A stretch of DNA of 64,000 nucleotides. Origin: Natronococcus occultus SP4 (GTDB lineage Archaea > Halobacteriota > Halobacteria > Halobacteriales > Natrialbaceae). Under the pieces are notes generated by a model, which saw only the letters and a program-made list of their open reading frames with translations, had not been told where the DNA came from and searched no databases. The translations under genes and the position numbers were made by a program. Location of the stretch: positions 3,835,001-3,899,000 of the forward strand of contig NC_019974.1 of assembly GCF_000328685.1 (NCBI RefSeq), written 5' to 3'. Positions 1-8,623 of this stretch are shown piece by piece (position 1 is the stretch's first letter; each line of letters opens with the position of its first letter).

Positions 1-1551
1 ACCGCGGACGCCGCCGTGAATGTGGTTCTCTTCGAGCGTCGAACCGGTCGCCTCCGGCGCCAGGTAGGCGCCGGCCTCGTCGCCGGTCGACTCGAGCTCG
101 GCGTTGCGAACCAAGTTGTCGGCGCCGCGGTCGACGTAGGGGTACCGACTGGCCTCGAGGGTCGCCCGCTCGACGGTCGCGTTCTCTCCCGTCACCACGA
201 GCGCGTCGCGGTCGACGCCGTCGCGACCCGGCTGATCGACCTCGAGGTCGGTGAACTCGCAGCCGTTGCGCTCACAGCGAATCCCGGACCGAAACCCAGC
301 GGTATCGCCGGCGGCGCCCGCGACGCGGAGCCCCTCGGCCAGAACGCGGTCCCGGCTGTCGGCGCCTCTGATCCAGACCGGGTAGCCGCCCGCGGTCTCG
401 TGGGTGATCGTCGTCTCCCGGATCGTCGTCTCGCCCGCTCGCGGTGAGATCACGATCCCGTGGTTGACGGCCTCGCCCTCGATATCGACGTCAACGTCCT
501 CGATATGTGCGCTCTCGCAGGTGTTGAGCACCGACAGCGCGTGGCTCGTCGGCTGGGGAGATGTAATCGTGATCTCGGCATCGCTCACCAGCAGATCTTC
601 GCCGGTTTCGAGGCGAATCGGTCGCTGCGAGCGATCGTGCGGTCCAGTTTCGTCGACTTCGACGGTTACGCCCCTGATCTCGCTGCCCGACCCGCCGATA
701 CGAACGTTCGCGCCGTTACTGTTCCTGAAGGTTCCGCCTTCGACGACGTAGGTCCCGTCCTCGTTGGTCGCGTACAGACCGTTATCCGGGAACCCTCCGA
801 GTTCGCAGTCGCGAAACTCGAGGTGACCGACGTTCGTGTTCGCCTCGATTCCGATCGGGCCGCGCCAGCCGTTGCCGGCGTGGACCGTCTCGTCGATGTG
901 CTTGCCGCCGTCGGGCGCTCGAAACCGTTCGACGACCCCCGTCCCCTCCGGATCGGTGAGCGCGAACAGTCCCGGCCCCGACGTTCCGCTGTCGTGGACC
1001 CCGCGAATCGTGATATCCCGCACCTCGAGCCGATCCGAGACGCTGGCCTCGATCACCCTGATCCCGGTGTCCGGAGCCGTCTGGTCGACGTCGAACCCGT
1101 CGAACGTCAGCCGTCCGCCGGGGTTGTACGAAACGCCCAGACGGAACAGGCGGGTCTGTGGCCCGTCGAACGCGTGGTAGTCGGCCGGAACAAGCGTCGC
1201 GTCCTCGCCGAAGAAGCCGACGTTCTCGAACCCGGTGAACCGGAACTGGCTGTCCATGTAGTATCGCCCCTCCGGGAACACGAAGGCGGTGTCGTCGGAT
1301 CGAAGCTCCTCGAGGACGGGCGTGATCGACTCGGAGCCGGTGTTGTCGGCCCCGGCCTCGACGACGTCGACGACGTCGTCGTACCCCTCCCGTGACGCGG
1401 CGCCCGAGGTGGTCCCCGCTCCCAGCAGTCCGAACGCGGCCGCCCCTGCCACCGCGGTACCCCGCAGGAACGACCGCCTGTTCGGACTCCGCTCGTCCGT
1501 CGTTCGCGTACCCGTTGCTATCCGCTCGCCCGCGTCACTTCCGTTCACCAT
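1..1551 (-). CDS. Tat-exported right-handed beta-helix (pectate-lyase-like) protein, 3' end outside window
   Basis: Open for 517 codons from an ATG at 1551 down to the window edge, so the C-terminus is missing. The N-terminus carries a twin-arginine signal: RR at residues 25-26 in RRSFLRG, then an Ala/Gly-rich hydrophobic stretch. This predicts export, in a folded state, by the Tat pathway, whose TatC genes lie at 15-18.5 kb. After the signal comes a segment typical of pectate-lyase-superfamily proteins (a short region around DVVEAGADNTGSESI followed by FVFPEGRYYM). Then come many short repeated strands with Asn/Gly turns (for example GGTFRNSNGANVRIGGSGSE), as expected for a parallel beta-helix. 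Such proteins bind or cleave polysaccharides, but no catalytic residues could be assigned, so the substrate is unknown. AT-rich DNA at 1561-1600 probably holds the promoter. Confidence 0.8.
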   Translation of the reverse strand, partial: MVNGSDAGERIATGTRTTDERSPNRRSFLRGTAVAGAAAFGLLGAGTTSGAASREGYDDVVDVVEAGADNTGSESITPVLEELRSDDTAFVFPEGRYYMDSQFRFTGFENVGFFGEDATLVPADYHAFDGPQTRLFRLGVSYNPGGRLTFDGFDVDQTAPDTGIRVIEASVSDRLEVRDITIRGVHDSGTSGPGLFALTDPEGTGVVERFRAPDGGKHIDETVHAGNGWRGPIGIEANTNVGHLEFRDCELGGFPDNGLYATNEDGTYVVEGGTFRNSNGANVRIGGSGSEIRGVTVEVDETGPHDRSQRPIRLETGEDLLVSDAEITITSPQPTSHALSVLNTCESAHIEDVDVDIEGEAVNHGIVISPRAGETTIRETTITHETAGGYPVWIRGADSRDRVLAEGLRVAGAAGDTAGFRSGIRCERNGCEFTDLEVDQPGRDGVDRDALVVTGENATVERATLEASRYPYVDRGADNLVRNAELESTGDEAGAYLAPEATGSTLEENHIHGGVRG

Positions 1552-1852
1552 TGACAGTCAAGATATATTTATAGTCTCCACCGTAATATATATTGTCCTA
1601 TCTGTTTGGAGAATAAATAAACTCCAGTAGGAGTCTCAAAATGGGGCGAGGACACCTGAACGGTCGTAACTTCCCGCGGGAAGACGAGTCGGAAGGCACG
1701 TGAGCCGACACTCCGCATCGCGAAGGCGGAAAGGATGATAGCAGGGGCCGCGTCGAAGGCTGCGCTGGGCCGTAGGGCGAGGACGCCGACAGACCGGAGT
1801 CCGGTACTCGGGCTGGAAGAGCCAGGCCGCGTCGGTCGGGGAAAAGGAGCGC
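1552..1852. other. 301-bp intergenic region with palindrome
   Basis: No convincing gene. The first 50 bases are AT-rich and contain two TATA-like stretches (about 1565-1574 and 1584-1592) that could serve the leftward gene ending in the window edge. A short hairpin (ACTCC/GGAGT around 1621-1634) and a perfect 14-bp palindrome (CTTCCCGCGGGAAG, 1670-1683) follow. The rest, 1690-1850, is GC-rich with several short complementary segments and could encode a structured RNA, but I recognise no known RNA family. Confidence 0.4.
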
Positions 1853-3472
1853 TCAGTTCATGTAGCCGAGGTCGGCCAGTCGGTCCGTGACTTCCTCGTC
1901 GGCTTCCGTGCGCTGCTCGTCTGTTTCACCGTCGTAGGCGGGATACGAGGTCGATCCGGCCGAATCGACGACCGGGATCACGCTCCCGTCCATTCGGTCG
2001 CTGTAGGGGACGTCGAACGACGCCAGGATCGTCGGTGCGACGTCGAACAGGTGCGCCCGTTCGAGGGGTTCGTCCTCGTCGACACCGTCTCCGGCGGCGG
2101 CGAAGACGCCGTCGAGCTTGTGGTTCCACGGTTCGGCCGCGGCGAAGTACTCGCCCCGGAGCTGTTCGGAGAGCGCGTGTTCGAAGTCGGTCGGGATCGT
2201 CACGATATCGACCGCGTCGTCGGCGTACTCGCCGTGGAAGTACTGCTCGCGGGGCGCGACGGTCTCGAAGATCGGCTCGCCGTCCGGCGTCTCGACGTCC
2301 TCGAGTTCACGGATGAGCTCCTCGCGGAGCTGCTCGTACTCGTCCTCCGAGACGACACCCTCCGGATCGCGACCCTCGAGGTTGATCCGAACGCCGAGTT
2401 CGGTACGTGCACGGACGTACGCCTGCGAGTTCTCGAAGTCGACCTGTTCGTTCGCGGTTCGTGCGACGCCACCCGGCGCGAACTTCTTGACGGTCTCGGC
2501 CAGCCCGAGCCGCTCGAGGACGACGCCGACGTTGCGAGCCGTAATCCCGAACCGGTCCGCGACGACCGCTGCGGCGCGCTCGCCGAGGCTAGGTTCCCAG
2601 GTGTCTGATTCCTCGCCCTTGCGGAGCTTGCGTCGCATCGGCGTCCAGGACGGCATTCCCTTCCCGGAAGTGGTCGTCTCGACGTACCCTCGATCCTTGA
2701 GGAACTCGTTGGCTCGGAACTCGTAGCCGTCGTACTCGCCCATCCCATGGTCACTGGCGAGGAAGACGTGGTCGGGATCGAACCGCTCCAGGATGGCGGC
2801 GATTTCGTCGTCGGTCGTTTCGTACACCGAGCGGACCTTCTCCTCGTCGCCGAAGAACTCGTGGAAGACGGTGTCGGTTTTCTGGAACTGGACGAATCCG
2901 AAGTCGGGATCGTACTCCTCGGCGAGATACCGAAACGCCGCACCGCGCATCCGGATCAGGTTCCGGTACTCTTTCATCTTCTCGGAGTCGGGTAGCGCGT
3001 CGTCGTCCCGGGCGTAGGAGGGGTAGACGCGATACTCCCCGATCGCCTCGCGAACCTCCTCGAGCAGTCCCTCCGGGTGACAGTCCGGACTCTCCGGACC
3101 GATGAACCCGGGGAGCAAGGCTCCGTCGAACTCCTCGGGCGGATGGGTAATCGGCGCGTTGACGACGACGCTCGAGTAACCGTGTCGGTCGAGCAGCGAC
3201 CAGAGCGTGTGTTCGTTGACGTCGTCGCTGCTGGTTACGTGCCAGTCATAACCGTCGTAGCCGACGAAGCCGAACGCGCCGTGTTTGCCCGGGTTTGCGC
3301 CCGTGTACATCGACGGCCAGGCGCTCGGCGTCCACGGCGGGATCTGTGACTCGAGGGGCGCGCTCGCTCCCTCGGAACAGAGACGGTGGATCGTCGGAAT
3401 CTCCTCCGTTTCGTCCAGGTCGTCGAAGACGGAGAGATCGCCCGCGTCGATCCCTATCAGTAGCGTGTTCAT
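1853..3472 (-). CDS. alkaline phosphatase superfamily protein (type I phosphodiesterase/nucleotide pyrophosphatase-like)
   Basis: 539 aa from the chosen ATG at 3472. The family usually opens directly with a strand ending in the first metal ligand, here MNTLLIGIDAGD. An in-frame ATG at 3532 would add 20 Glu/Ser/Asn-rich residues and looks less likely. Visible family motifs are the N-terminal IDAGD aspartate, the PPWTPSAWPSMYTG segment that usually holds the nucleophile Thr/Ser, TDTVFHEFF, and the metal-binding SDHGMGEYDG. These fit a two-metal phosphoesterase or phosphotransferase acting in the cytoplasm, since no signal peptide is seen. Haloarchaeal relatives often sit in glycan or nucleotide-sugar contexts, but here the neighbours give no substrate clue. 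It stands alone between a beta-helix protein and a MutS-like gene. Family assignment is firm; substrate is unknown. Confidence 0.85.
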   Translation of the reverse strand: MNTLLIGIDAGDLSVFDDLDETEEIPTIHRLCSEGASAPLESQIPPWTPSAWPSMYTGANPGKHGAFGFVGYDGYDWHVTSSDDVNEHTLWSLLDRHGYSSVVVNAPITHPPEEFDGALLPGFIGPESPDCHPEGLLEEVREAIGEYRVYPSYARDDDALPDSEKMKEYRNLIRMRGAAFRYLAEEYDPDFGFVQFQKTDTVFHEFFGDEEKVRSVYETTDDEIAAILERFDPDHVFLASDHGMGEYDGYEFRANEFLKDRGYVETTTSGKGMPSWTPMRRKLRKGEESDTWEPSLGERAAAVVADRFGITARNVGVVLERLGLAETVKKFAPGGVARTANEQVDFENSQAYVRARTELGVRINLEGRDPEGVVSEDEYEQLREELIRELEDVETPDGEPIFETVAPREQYFHGEYADDAVDIVTIPTDFEHALSEQLRGEYFAAAEPWNHKLDGVFAAAGDGVDEDEPLERAHLFDVAPTILASFDVPYSDRMDGSVIPVVDSAGSTSYPAYDGETDEQRTEADEEVTDRLADLGYMN

Positions 3473-3695
3473 ACCGGTAGATTCGTCGTTCGGTTCCGCT
3501 TCCTCGTTTCGAGACGGCGCGCTCCGTTCCATATTCTGGTGTGGGGGTGTTCGTTCATAGCAGACCGATGTCGAACCGGACGTAACCGCTTCGCTTCGAA
3601 GCGTGGATCGGCATCACCTTATTATCTCCTAATTAACGGTGTCTCCCGAACATAAATTATCTTCTGTTTGAATGTGTCCTCAGGAGACTAGTTGT

Positions 3696-5699
3696 CTAAT
3701 CGAACTTTTCGAGCAACGTCGCGTAGAACGAGCGTTCTCGGATCGATTCGGACTCTTGCTCGGACTCGTCGGCGAGTTTCTCCACGATCAGTTCGGGCGT
3801 CGAGCGGGCCAGCCGGTCTTTCACCGGCGAGCGATTGACCTCGAGTTCGCCGTCGACCAGCCCGACGGCCTCGATCCCGTCGACCGTAACGTCGAACCCG
3901 GCCGTCTCTCTGATCTCGCCCGCCAGGTGAGAGACGAAGACCGCGGTCGCGCCGTTGTCCTCGAGCGCCTCGAGGATACCCGCGATGATCTTGGCGCTGG
4001 CGCCGGGTTCGGTGATGCTCTCGAGTTCGTCGACCAGTACAAGCGACCCTTCCCCGCTTTGTGCCAGGTCTGCGAACTCCCTGACCGTCGACTCGAAAGC
4101 CCCCGCATCGAGGGTTCCCTGGGTCTTCGCGTGGTAGTGAAGATCGTCGAACCGCTGGAGCCGTGCGTCCTCGGCAGGCACCGGGAGCCCCATGTGGGCG
4201 AGGACGACGACGCTCGCCACCAGATCCAGCGTCGAGGTCTTCCCGCCGCTGTTGACCCCCGACAGCAGGGCGACGCCGGCAACCTCGTAGTCGACGGGGT
4301 CGATCGCCTCGACGGGTTCCTCGAGCAGCGGGGATCGACCGCCCTCGATGGCGAACCCGACGTCGTCGTCGACGACCGTCGGCATCGTACACGCGAACTC
4401 GTCGGCAAAACGGGCGACGGCGAGCTCGACGTCGAGTTCGAGCGCGTCACGGACGAGCTGTCGGGCAGCCTCGCGCTGATCGGCAAGGTCGGCCGCGAGC
4501 TCCCGCTTGAGTCGACTTGCGCGTCGCTCTCTGGCCGTCGTCAGCTCGGTCCGTAAGCGAGCGACCGCGTCCTCGTCGCGCTTGACCGGAAACGTCGGCT
4601 CGTCGGTGAAGATCCGACGGGCCAGCTCGGCCTCCCCGGGTTCCAAGGCGAGTGCGTCGCTCACGTGCTCACGGGCGGCCTCGACGGCGGCCGCGTGCTC
4701 GTCGGCCAGCTCTCGGGAGAGCAGCGAGTCGACACCCGCGCCGCGTTCGACCAGCGACAGCAGGTCCGACCCCTCGATTGTGACGTCCTGTTCGCGGATC
4801 GCCTCCCGGAGGTGATCGTTGGCGACGGTTTCGGCCGTCCCCACCGCGGCGTCGACGTCGTCTGCGGCCGCCGTCAGCCGGTCGAGCTCCTCGTCGCCGG
4901 CGACGGTTCCGTCCGCTGCGAGCCGGGAGAGGCCGCCCTCGAGTGCCGCGAGGTCGTAGTCCGAATCGAGCGCCGCGACGCGGTGAACCTCGATCGCAGC
5001 CCGGATCCGGTCGCGGTTGCGCGCGAAAAACGCCAGCGATCGCTCGGGGACGACTTCGGCCGGGTTCCCGAGCGCGTCCGGTTCGACGCGAACGTCGCCT
5101 TCGACGGTGATCCCCGCGAACGATTCGTCGAGTGCGATCACCGTCGCGTACCCGCGGGCCAGTTCGGCCAGTCCCTGGGCGTCCTCGACGACCTCGACCG
5201 GGAGTTCGGGGATCGCCTCCTTGGCCTCGGCGTAGCGTTCCGCGTCGGTCGTCGCCAGACAGCGCTCGCGGACCCGAACGTCGTCGGGTTCCCGAAGCGG
5301 TTCGACGCCCTCGAGCGCCTCGAGGACGTCGGGGTCGGGGTCGCGGGCGAGCGCGTCCTCGGTGAACGCCTGCACCTCCTCGATGCGCGAACGGCGGGCG
5401 CTTGGGTACAGCGTCTCGAGGCGTTGGGACGCGTAGTCGGTAACGGTGCGGTCTTTGAGTAACGCGAGCAGACTCCGGTAGACCTCGCGGGCCCGGTCGG
5501 TTGCGAGGAACTCGCCGGGATCGTCGTGTTCGTGTCGGATCGCGCCGCGCGCGATGCGAGCGGCCCGGCCCTGCGAGATACCGGGTGCCGACGCGATCGC
5601 CGCGACGTCGCCCGTTCGCAGCGCTCGCTCGGGATCGTCGAGGGCCGACAGCGACCGGGCGGTCTTCTCGCCGACGCCCGGGATCGACTCGAGGTCCAT
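3696..5699 (-). CDS. MutS-family ATPase with N-terminal helix-hairpin-helix domain
   Basis: 667 aa. Residues 1-55 form a helix-hairpin-helix DNA-binding region (two runs, SIPGVGEKTARSL and SAPGISQGRAARI). A helical, clamp-like middle follows, then a MutS-type ABC ATPase at about residues 470-620. The P-loop is GVNSGGKTS near residue 481, Walker B is SLVLVDELES near 553, and the signature-like region is EPGASAKI. Canonical MutS has GPNMGGKS/T, so the Met is replaced by Ser here. The protein lacks the N-terminal mismatch-recognition domain of MutS1 and has no C-terminal Smr nuclease domain, ending instead in an acidic tail. It is therefore closest to the MutS2/MutS5 class, with HhH supplying DNA binding. 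Likely role is recognition of recombination or branched DNA rather than post-replicative mismatch repair. It is transcribed alone. Confidence 0.85.
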   Translation of the reverse strand: MDLESIPGVGEKTARSLSALDDPERALRTGDVAAIASAPGISQGRAARIARGAIRHEHDDPGEFLATDRAREVYRSLLALLKDRTVTDYASQRLETLYPSARRSRIEEVQAFTEDALARDPDPDVLEALEGVEPLREPDDVRVRERCLATTDAERYAEAKEAIPELPVEVVEDAQGLAELARGYATVIALDESFAGITVEGDVRVEPDALGNPAEVVPERSLAFFARNRDRIRAAIEVHRVAALDSDYDLAALEGGLSRLAADGTVAGDEELDRLTAAADDVDAAVGTAETVANDHLREAIREQDVTIEGSDLLSLVERGAGVDSLLSRELADEHAAAVEAAREHVSDALALEPGEAELARRIFTDEPTFPVKRDEDAVARLRTELTTARERRASRLKRELAADLADQREAARQLVRDALELDVELAVARFADEFACTMPTVVDDDVGFAIEGGRSPLLEEPVEAIDPVDYEVAGVALLSGVNSGGKTSTLDLVASVVVLAHMGLPVPAEDARLQRFDDLHYHAKTQGTLDAGAFESTVREFADLAQSGEGSLVLVDELESITEPGASAKIIAGILEALEDNGATAVFVSHLAGEIRETAGFDVTVDGIEAVGLVDGELEVNRSPVKDRLARSTPELIVEKLADESEQESESIRERSFYATLLEKFD

Positions 5700-6004
5700 C
5701 GTTCTCGACCGGCGTATCAGACCGAAGTGAGAAAAATCCTCCCGTCCGAGCGGCCGTCAGCGGTGGTACCACTGGACACGAAGCCGGCGGTCGAATCGCG
5801 TTCGGTCAACGACCGGTGATCGACGACGATCGCTCCGTCCGTGAGGAGTGCAGACATCCGGATCCTCGAATACTCGAAACCGGACGGACTGACGGCGAGG
5901 ACCTTCACCGTTGAAGATCCGGAACGATAGCGTCTGGTGCGGACCGCGTCGGAGCTTGCGCGCTCCGGGGCGCTCGTTATCTTCCCGACCCCGCAAGTGA
6001 CGGT
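5700..6004. other. 305-bp intergenic region
   Basis: Lies between the divergent MutS-like gene and a small membrane protein gene. A TATA-like GTTATCT at 5976-5982 lies 26 bp before the ATG at 6005. A weaker CTGATAC (minus strand, about 5717-5724) sits near the expected distance from the MutS-like start at 5699. Short open frames on the minus strand cross the region but are Arg/Ser-rich and resemble no protein I know. Confidence 0.4.
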
Positions 6005-6229
6005 ATGGTACTCAAGAAGCTCCTCGGCTCGGCGGCGACGCGGTCGCTCACGGTCGTTTCGGTGCTCGGAAGCGCCAAGCGAGCGTACGAGCGCGGAAAC
6101 CACGTTCGCGCAGCCCTCATGCTCGGCGTCGCCGTCCTGGCCTGGAAGTGGGTCATGATCGGAATGGTCGCACAGGGGGTCGTCAACCTGGTTCGAACCG
6201 ACGACTCCGCCAACTCGAGCGCGGCGTAA
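6005..6229 (+). CDS. small membrane protein, unknown function
   Basis: 74 aa. A basic N-terminal segment (MVLKKLLGS... AKRAYERGNH) precedes one or two hydrophobic segments (RAALMLGVAVLAWKWVMIGM and following), and the tail is polar. It begins 26 bp downstream of a TATA-like GTTATCT, which suits a leaderless transcript. I recognise no family. The composition and promoter spacing argue that it is a real gene. Confidence 0.6.
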   Translation: MVLKKLLGSAATRSLTVVSVLGSAKRAYERGNHVRAALMLGVAVLAWKWVMIGMVAQGVVNLVRTDDSANSSAA

Positions 6230-6475
6230 CTAGTCGCCGAAGTCGGCCGTCTCGAAGCGCTCGGTCGTCAGTTCGTCGGCGAGATTCTTGACCTCCGACT
6301 ACAGGTCGTCGTTCAGGTCCTCGACCGCACCGACGCCGTGTCCGCCGCTTTTGGCCGTCCGGAGGCCGTTCTTGTTCAGCTCGCCGTCGCTCGCCGACGG
6401 CGAGGGACGGGTTCCGTGAAGCTCCGCTTCGGTACCGTCCGACCGTGACCGAGGACGCACAGCCGGCTGGTGCAG
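6230..6475 (-). pseudogene. decayed gene remnant, C-terminal part with internal stop
   Basis: Reading leftward from about 6475, one frame gives plausible acidic haloarchaeal protein (RSDGTEAELHGT..., GELNKNGLRTAKSGGHGVGAVEDLNDDL). A TAG at 6299-6301 interrupts it, and the frame then continues in the same style (SEVKNLADELTTERFETADFGD) to a TAG at 6230-6232. A single base change at 6301 would restore a continuous C-terminus. A start codon is found only in another frame near 6479 (MPAPAGCASS...), so a frameshift near the 5' end is also likely. No family recognised; the pseudogene call rests on the interrupted coding pattern. Confidence 0.4.
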
Positions 6476-6575
6476 GCATGATCGGTTCGACGAAACACCC
6501 CGTTAAGAGGACACGAACGGAAACCGTACGGACGCATATTCTGACTAATCACCGACGGTCACGATTTCAACAATC

Positions 6576-7667
6576 ATGAATACGAGTCTCGAAGTCGAGT
6601 ACTGGGTGATCGACGGCGATGGCGAACTCACCCCGCCCGAATCGCTCGCTGACCTCTCGGAGTACACCGAGCGGGAGTTCGTCGAACCGCTGTTCGAACT
6701 GAAGACGCCACCCTGCGAGTCGATCCCGGAGCTTCGGGCGACGTTCGTCAGCCAGCTCGAGGAGGTCCTCGAGACGGCCGAGCGGGCCGACAAGGGGCTG
6801 GTGCCGCTGGGAACGCCGCTCAACTGCGACGGCGTCGAGCGCCGCCCCGGCAAGCGTGGGCAGATCCAGAAGGACGTCCTCGGGCCGAAGTTCGATTACG
6901 CGAACTACTGTGCCGGAGCCCACCTCCACTTCGAGAAGCGCAACGTGACCGATCAACTCAACGCACTCATCGCGCTGGATCCGGCGCTGGCGCTGGTGAG
7001 CTCGTCGCCGTACTACCAGGGTGAGCGCGTCGCGAACAGCGCTCGGGCCCACTGTTACCGAAAGCGAGCCTACGCCGATTTCCCCAGACACGGGCAGCTC
7101 TGGAACTACGTCGAAAGCGTCGGCGAGTGGACCCGTCGACTCGAACGGTGCTTCGAAGAGTTCGAGGACGAGGCCCTCGCGGCCGGCGTCGAACCCGAGG
7201 CGATCGACGCGAACTTCTCCGTGGACGACGTCGTCTGGACGCCCGTTCGGCTACGCGACGAGATGCCGACCGTCGAGTGGCGCTCCCCCGACGCGGCGCT
7301 TCCGAGCCAGCTACTACAGCTGACCGAGGAGCTGTACGCGGTGATGGAGACGCTTCACGACACGAACGTCGAGATCGACGACGGCGACGGCGGTACCGAG
7401 GCCGGCCACGTCACCGACGAGGGGGTCCGGCTCCCCGACTACGATACCGTCTTCGATCTCGCCGGGGTCGCGATCCGGAACGGTCTCGGATCGACACCGA
7501 TCGTGAACTACCTCGATCGGATGGGGTTTTCCGTCCCCGACTACCACCCGATCGCGACCCAGATCGACGGCCGCCAGTACGTGACGAAAAGCGACGCCCG
7601 CGAGCTGCGCCTCGAGTACGCGAGCCGGCTCGAGTCCGACGTCGAACAGCTGGCTGCGACGATCTGA
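6576..7667 (+). CDS. gshA: glutamate-cysteine ligase family protein (GCS2), likely gamma-glutamylcysteine synthetase
   Basis: 363 aa, matching the ATP-dependent carboxylate-amine ligase GCS2 family. It opens with LEVEYWVIDGDGEL, the usual acidic nucleotide/metal-binding start. The middle holds YCAGAHLHFEKRN and SSSPYYQGERVANSARAHCYRKR, both typical of the active-site region, and PTVEWRSPDAALPS follows. Haloarchaea use gamma-glutamylcysteine rather than glutathione as major thiol, and this family supplies it from Glu, Cys and ATP in the cytoplasm. Most of this family in haloarchaea is annotated GshA, though some GCS2 members have other amine substrates. It converges tail-to-tail on a metal transporter gene with no gap. 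A TATA-like GCATATTC lies about 38 bp upstream. Confidence 0.82.
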   Translation: MNTSLEVEYWVIDGDGELTPPESLADLSEYTEREFVEPLFELKTPPCESIPELRATFVSQLEEVLETAERADKGLVPLGTPLNCDGVERRPGKRGQIQKDVLGPKFDYANYCAGAHLHFEKRNVTDQLNALIALDPALALVSSSPYYQGERVANSARAHCYRKRAYADFPRHGQLWNYVESVGEWTRRLERCFEEFEDEALAAGVEPEAIDANFSVDDVVWTPVRLRDEMPTVEWRSPDAALPSQLLQLTEELYAVMETLHDTNVEIDDGDGGTEAGHVTDEGVRLPDYDTVFDLAGVAIRNGLGSTPIVNYLDRMGFSVPDYHPIATQIDGRQYVTKSDARELRLEYASRLESDVEQLAATI

Positions 7668-8510
7668 TCAGACGAGCCCCGCGATGAACGCGATTCCCAT
7701 CCCGATCAGCACGACGGCGGTGATTGTCGGCAGATAGGGGGTGAGTCGCTCGATCCGTTCGCGGTAGTGCTCGTAGCCCGCGATCAACAGCAGCGTCGGG
7801 GCGATGATGGCGACGATGACCGCCAGCGAGTAGAGCAACATCAGCTCGAGGCAGGCCTCGGTCCCGACACAGATCGCCAGAATCTGGATCGGTTCCTCGT
7901 GGGCAAAGCCGAGCAGCAGGGCGGTCGTCCCGAGCGCGAGGAGTCCCCGCTCGGCGTGTTCCTCGCTCAGGTGCTGGTGACCGCCGCCAGGAAGCGCGGC
8001 CCGAAGCCGCTCGAGGACGCCGGGATCGCTTTCGTGGTCGTGCCGGTGGGAGTGGTGTCCCGACTCGACGCCGCCGTTGGTATGGTGGGCGTGCGAAACG
8101 TCGTGGTCGCCGTCCTCGCGATGGTCGTAATCGTGGCTGTGGCTCTCGCCGTGATCGTGTCCGTGGCCGTCGTCGTGATCGTGGGCGCCTTCTCCGTCGT
8201 GCTCGTGCATTCCGTGGCCGCCGTGGCGGTACTCGTGGACGCCCAGCAGGATCAGCAGCGTTCCGGCGACGTACCGGAGCCACGGCCCTTCCGCGAACGC
8301 GGCGAACGCGCTGAACCAGAAGTACGCCAGCACGAGGACGACGCTGCTGATCAGGTGGCCGACACCGAGGATCGACGCCGCCAGCAGCCCGGCGAGCCAG
8401 CGGCGATCCCTGTTGAGCGCGTACGTCGCCGCGATCGGCCAGCCGTGATCGGGTAACACGCCGTGGACGAACCCGATCAGAACGACGCCGGCGACGAGCC
8501 CCAGTTCCAT
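7668..8510 (-). CDS. nickel/cobalt transporter family membrane protein (NicO/RcnA/NiCoT-like)
   Basis: 280 aa, about six membrane segments. Residues 16-22 are HGVLPDH, which fits the HX4DH metal signature of the NiCoT superfamily, and a second histidine motif GFAHEEP lies later. Between the second or third and following membrane segments is a long His/Asp loop (about residues 94-165, with runs such as DHDDGHGHDHGESHSHDYDH), as in RcnA-type nickel/cobalt exporters. Expected role is transport of Ni2+ or Co2+ across the cytoplasmic membrane; direction cannot be told from sequence, but His-rich loops are commonest in exporters. It ends exactly against gshA and lies two genes from larE, a nickel-cofactor gene. 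Confidence 0.8.
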   Translation of the reverse strand: MELGLVAGVVLIGFVHGVLPDHGWPIAATYALNRDRRWLAGLLAASILGVGHLISSVVLVLAYFWFSAFAAFAEGPWLRYVAGTLLILLGVHEYRHGGHGMHEHDGEGAHDHDDGHGHDHGESHSHDYDHREDGDHDVSHAHHTNGGVESGHHSHRHDHESDPGVLERLRAALPGGGHQHLSEEHAERGLLALGTTALLLGFAHEEPIQILAICVGTEACLELMLLYSLAVIVAIIAPTLLLIAGYEHYRERIERLTPYLPTITAVVLIGMGIAFIAGLV

Positions 8511-8623
8511 ACCGTCGCTGAGTGATCGAGGGGGATACTGGTTGTTATGTTTCGAACCGGACGGCCGTAATACGGCTGTGAAGAGTTGTTAATCGGATAT
8601 CCGAGAATGATAATTTCGGCCGA

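Noticed and set aside
460-1395. Long open frame opposite the beta-helix gene
   Set aside because: Arg/Val-rich translation without motifs, lying antisense to a clearly conserved gene. Such frames are expected in GC-rich DNA.
5717-6103. Minus-strand frame of 128 codons upstream of the MutS-like gene
   Set aside because: Overlaps the small membrane protein gene and its promoter; Ser/Arg-rich with no known pattern.
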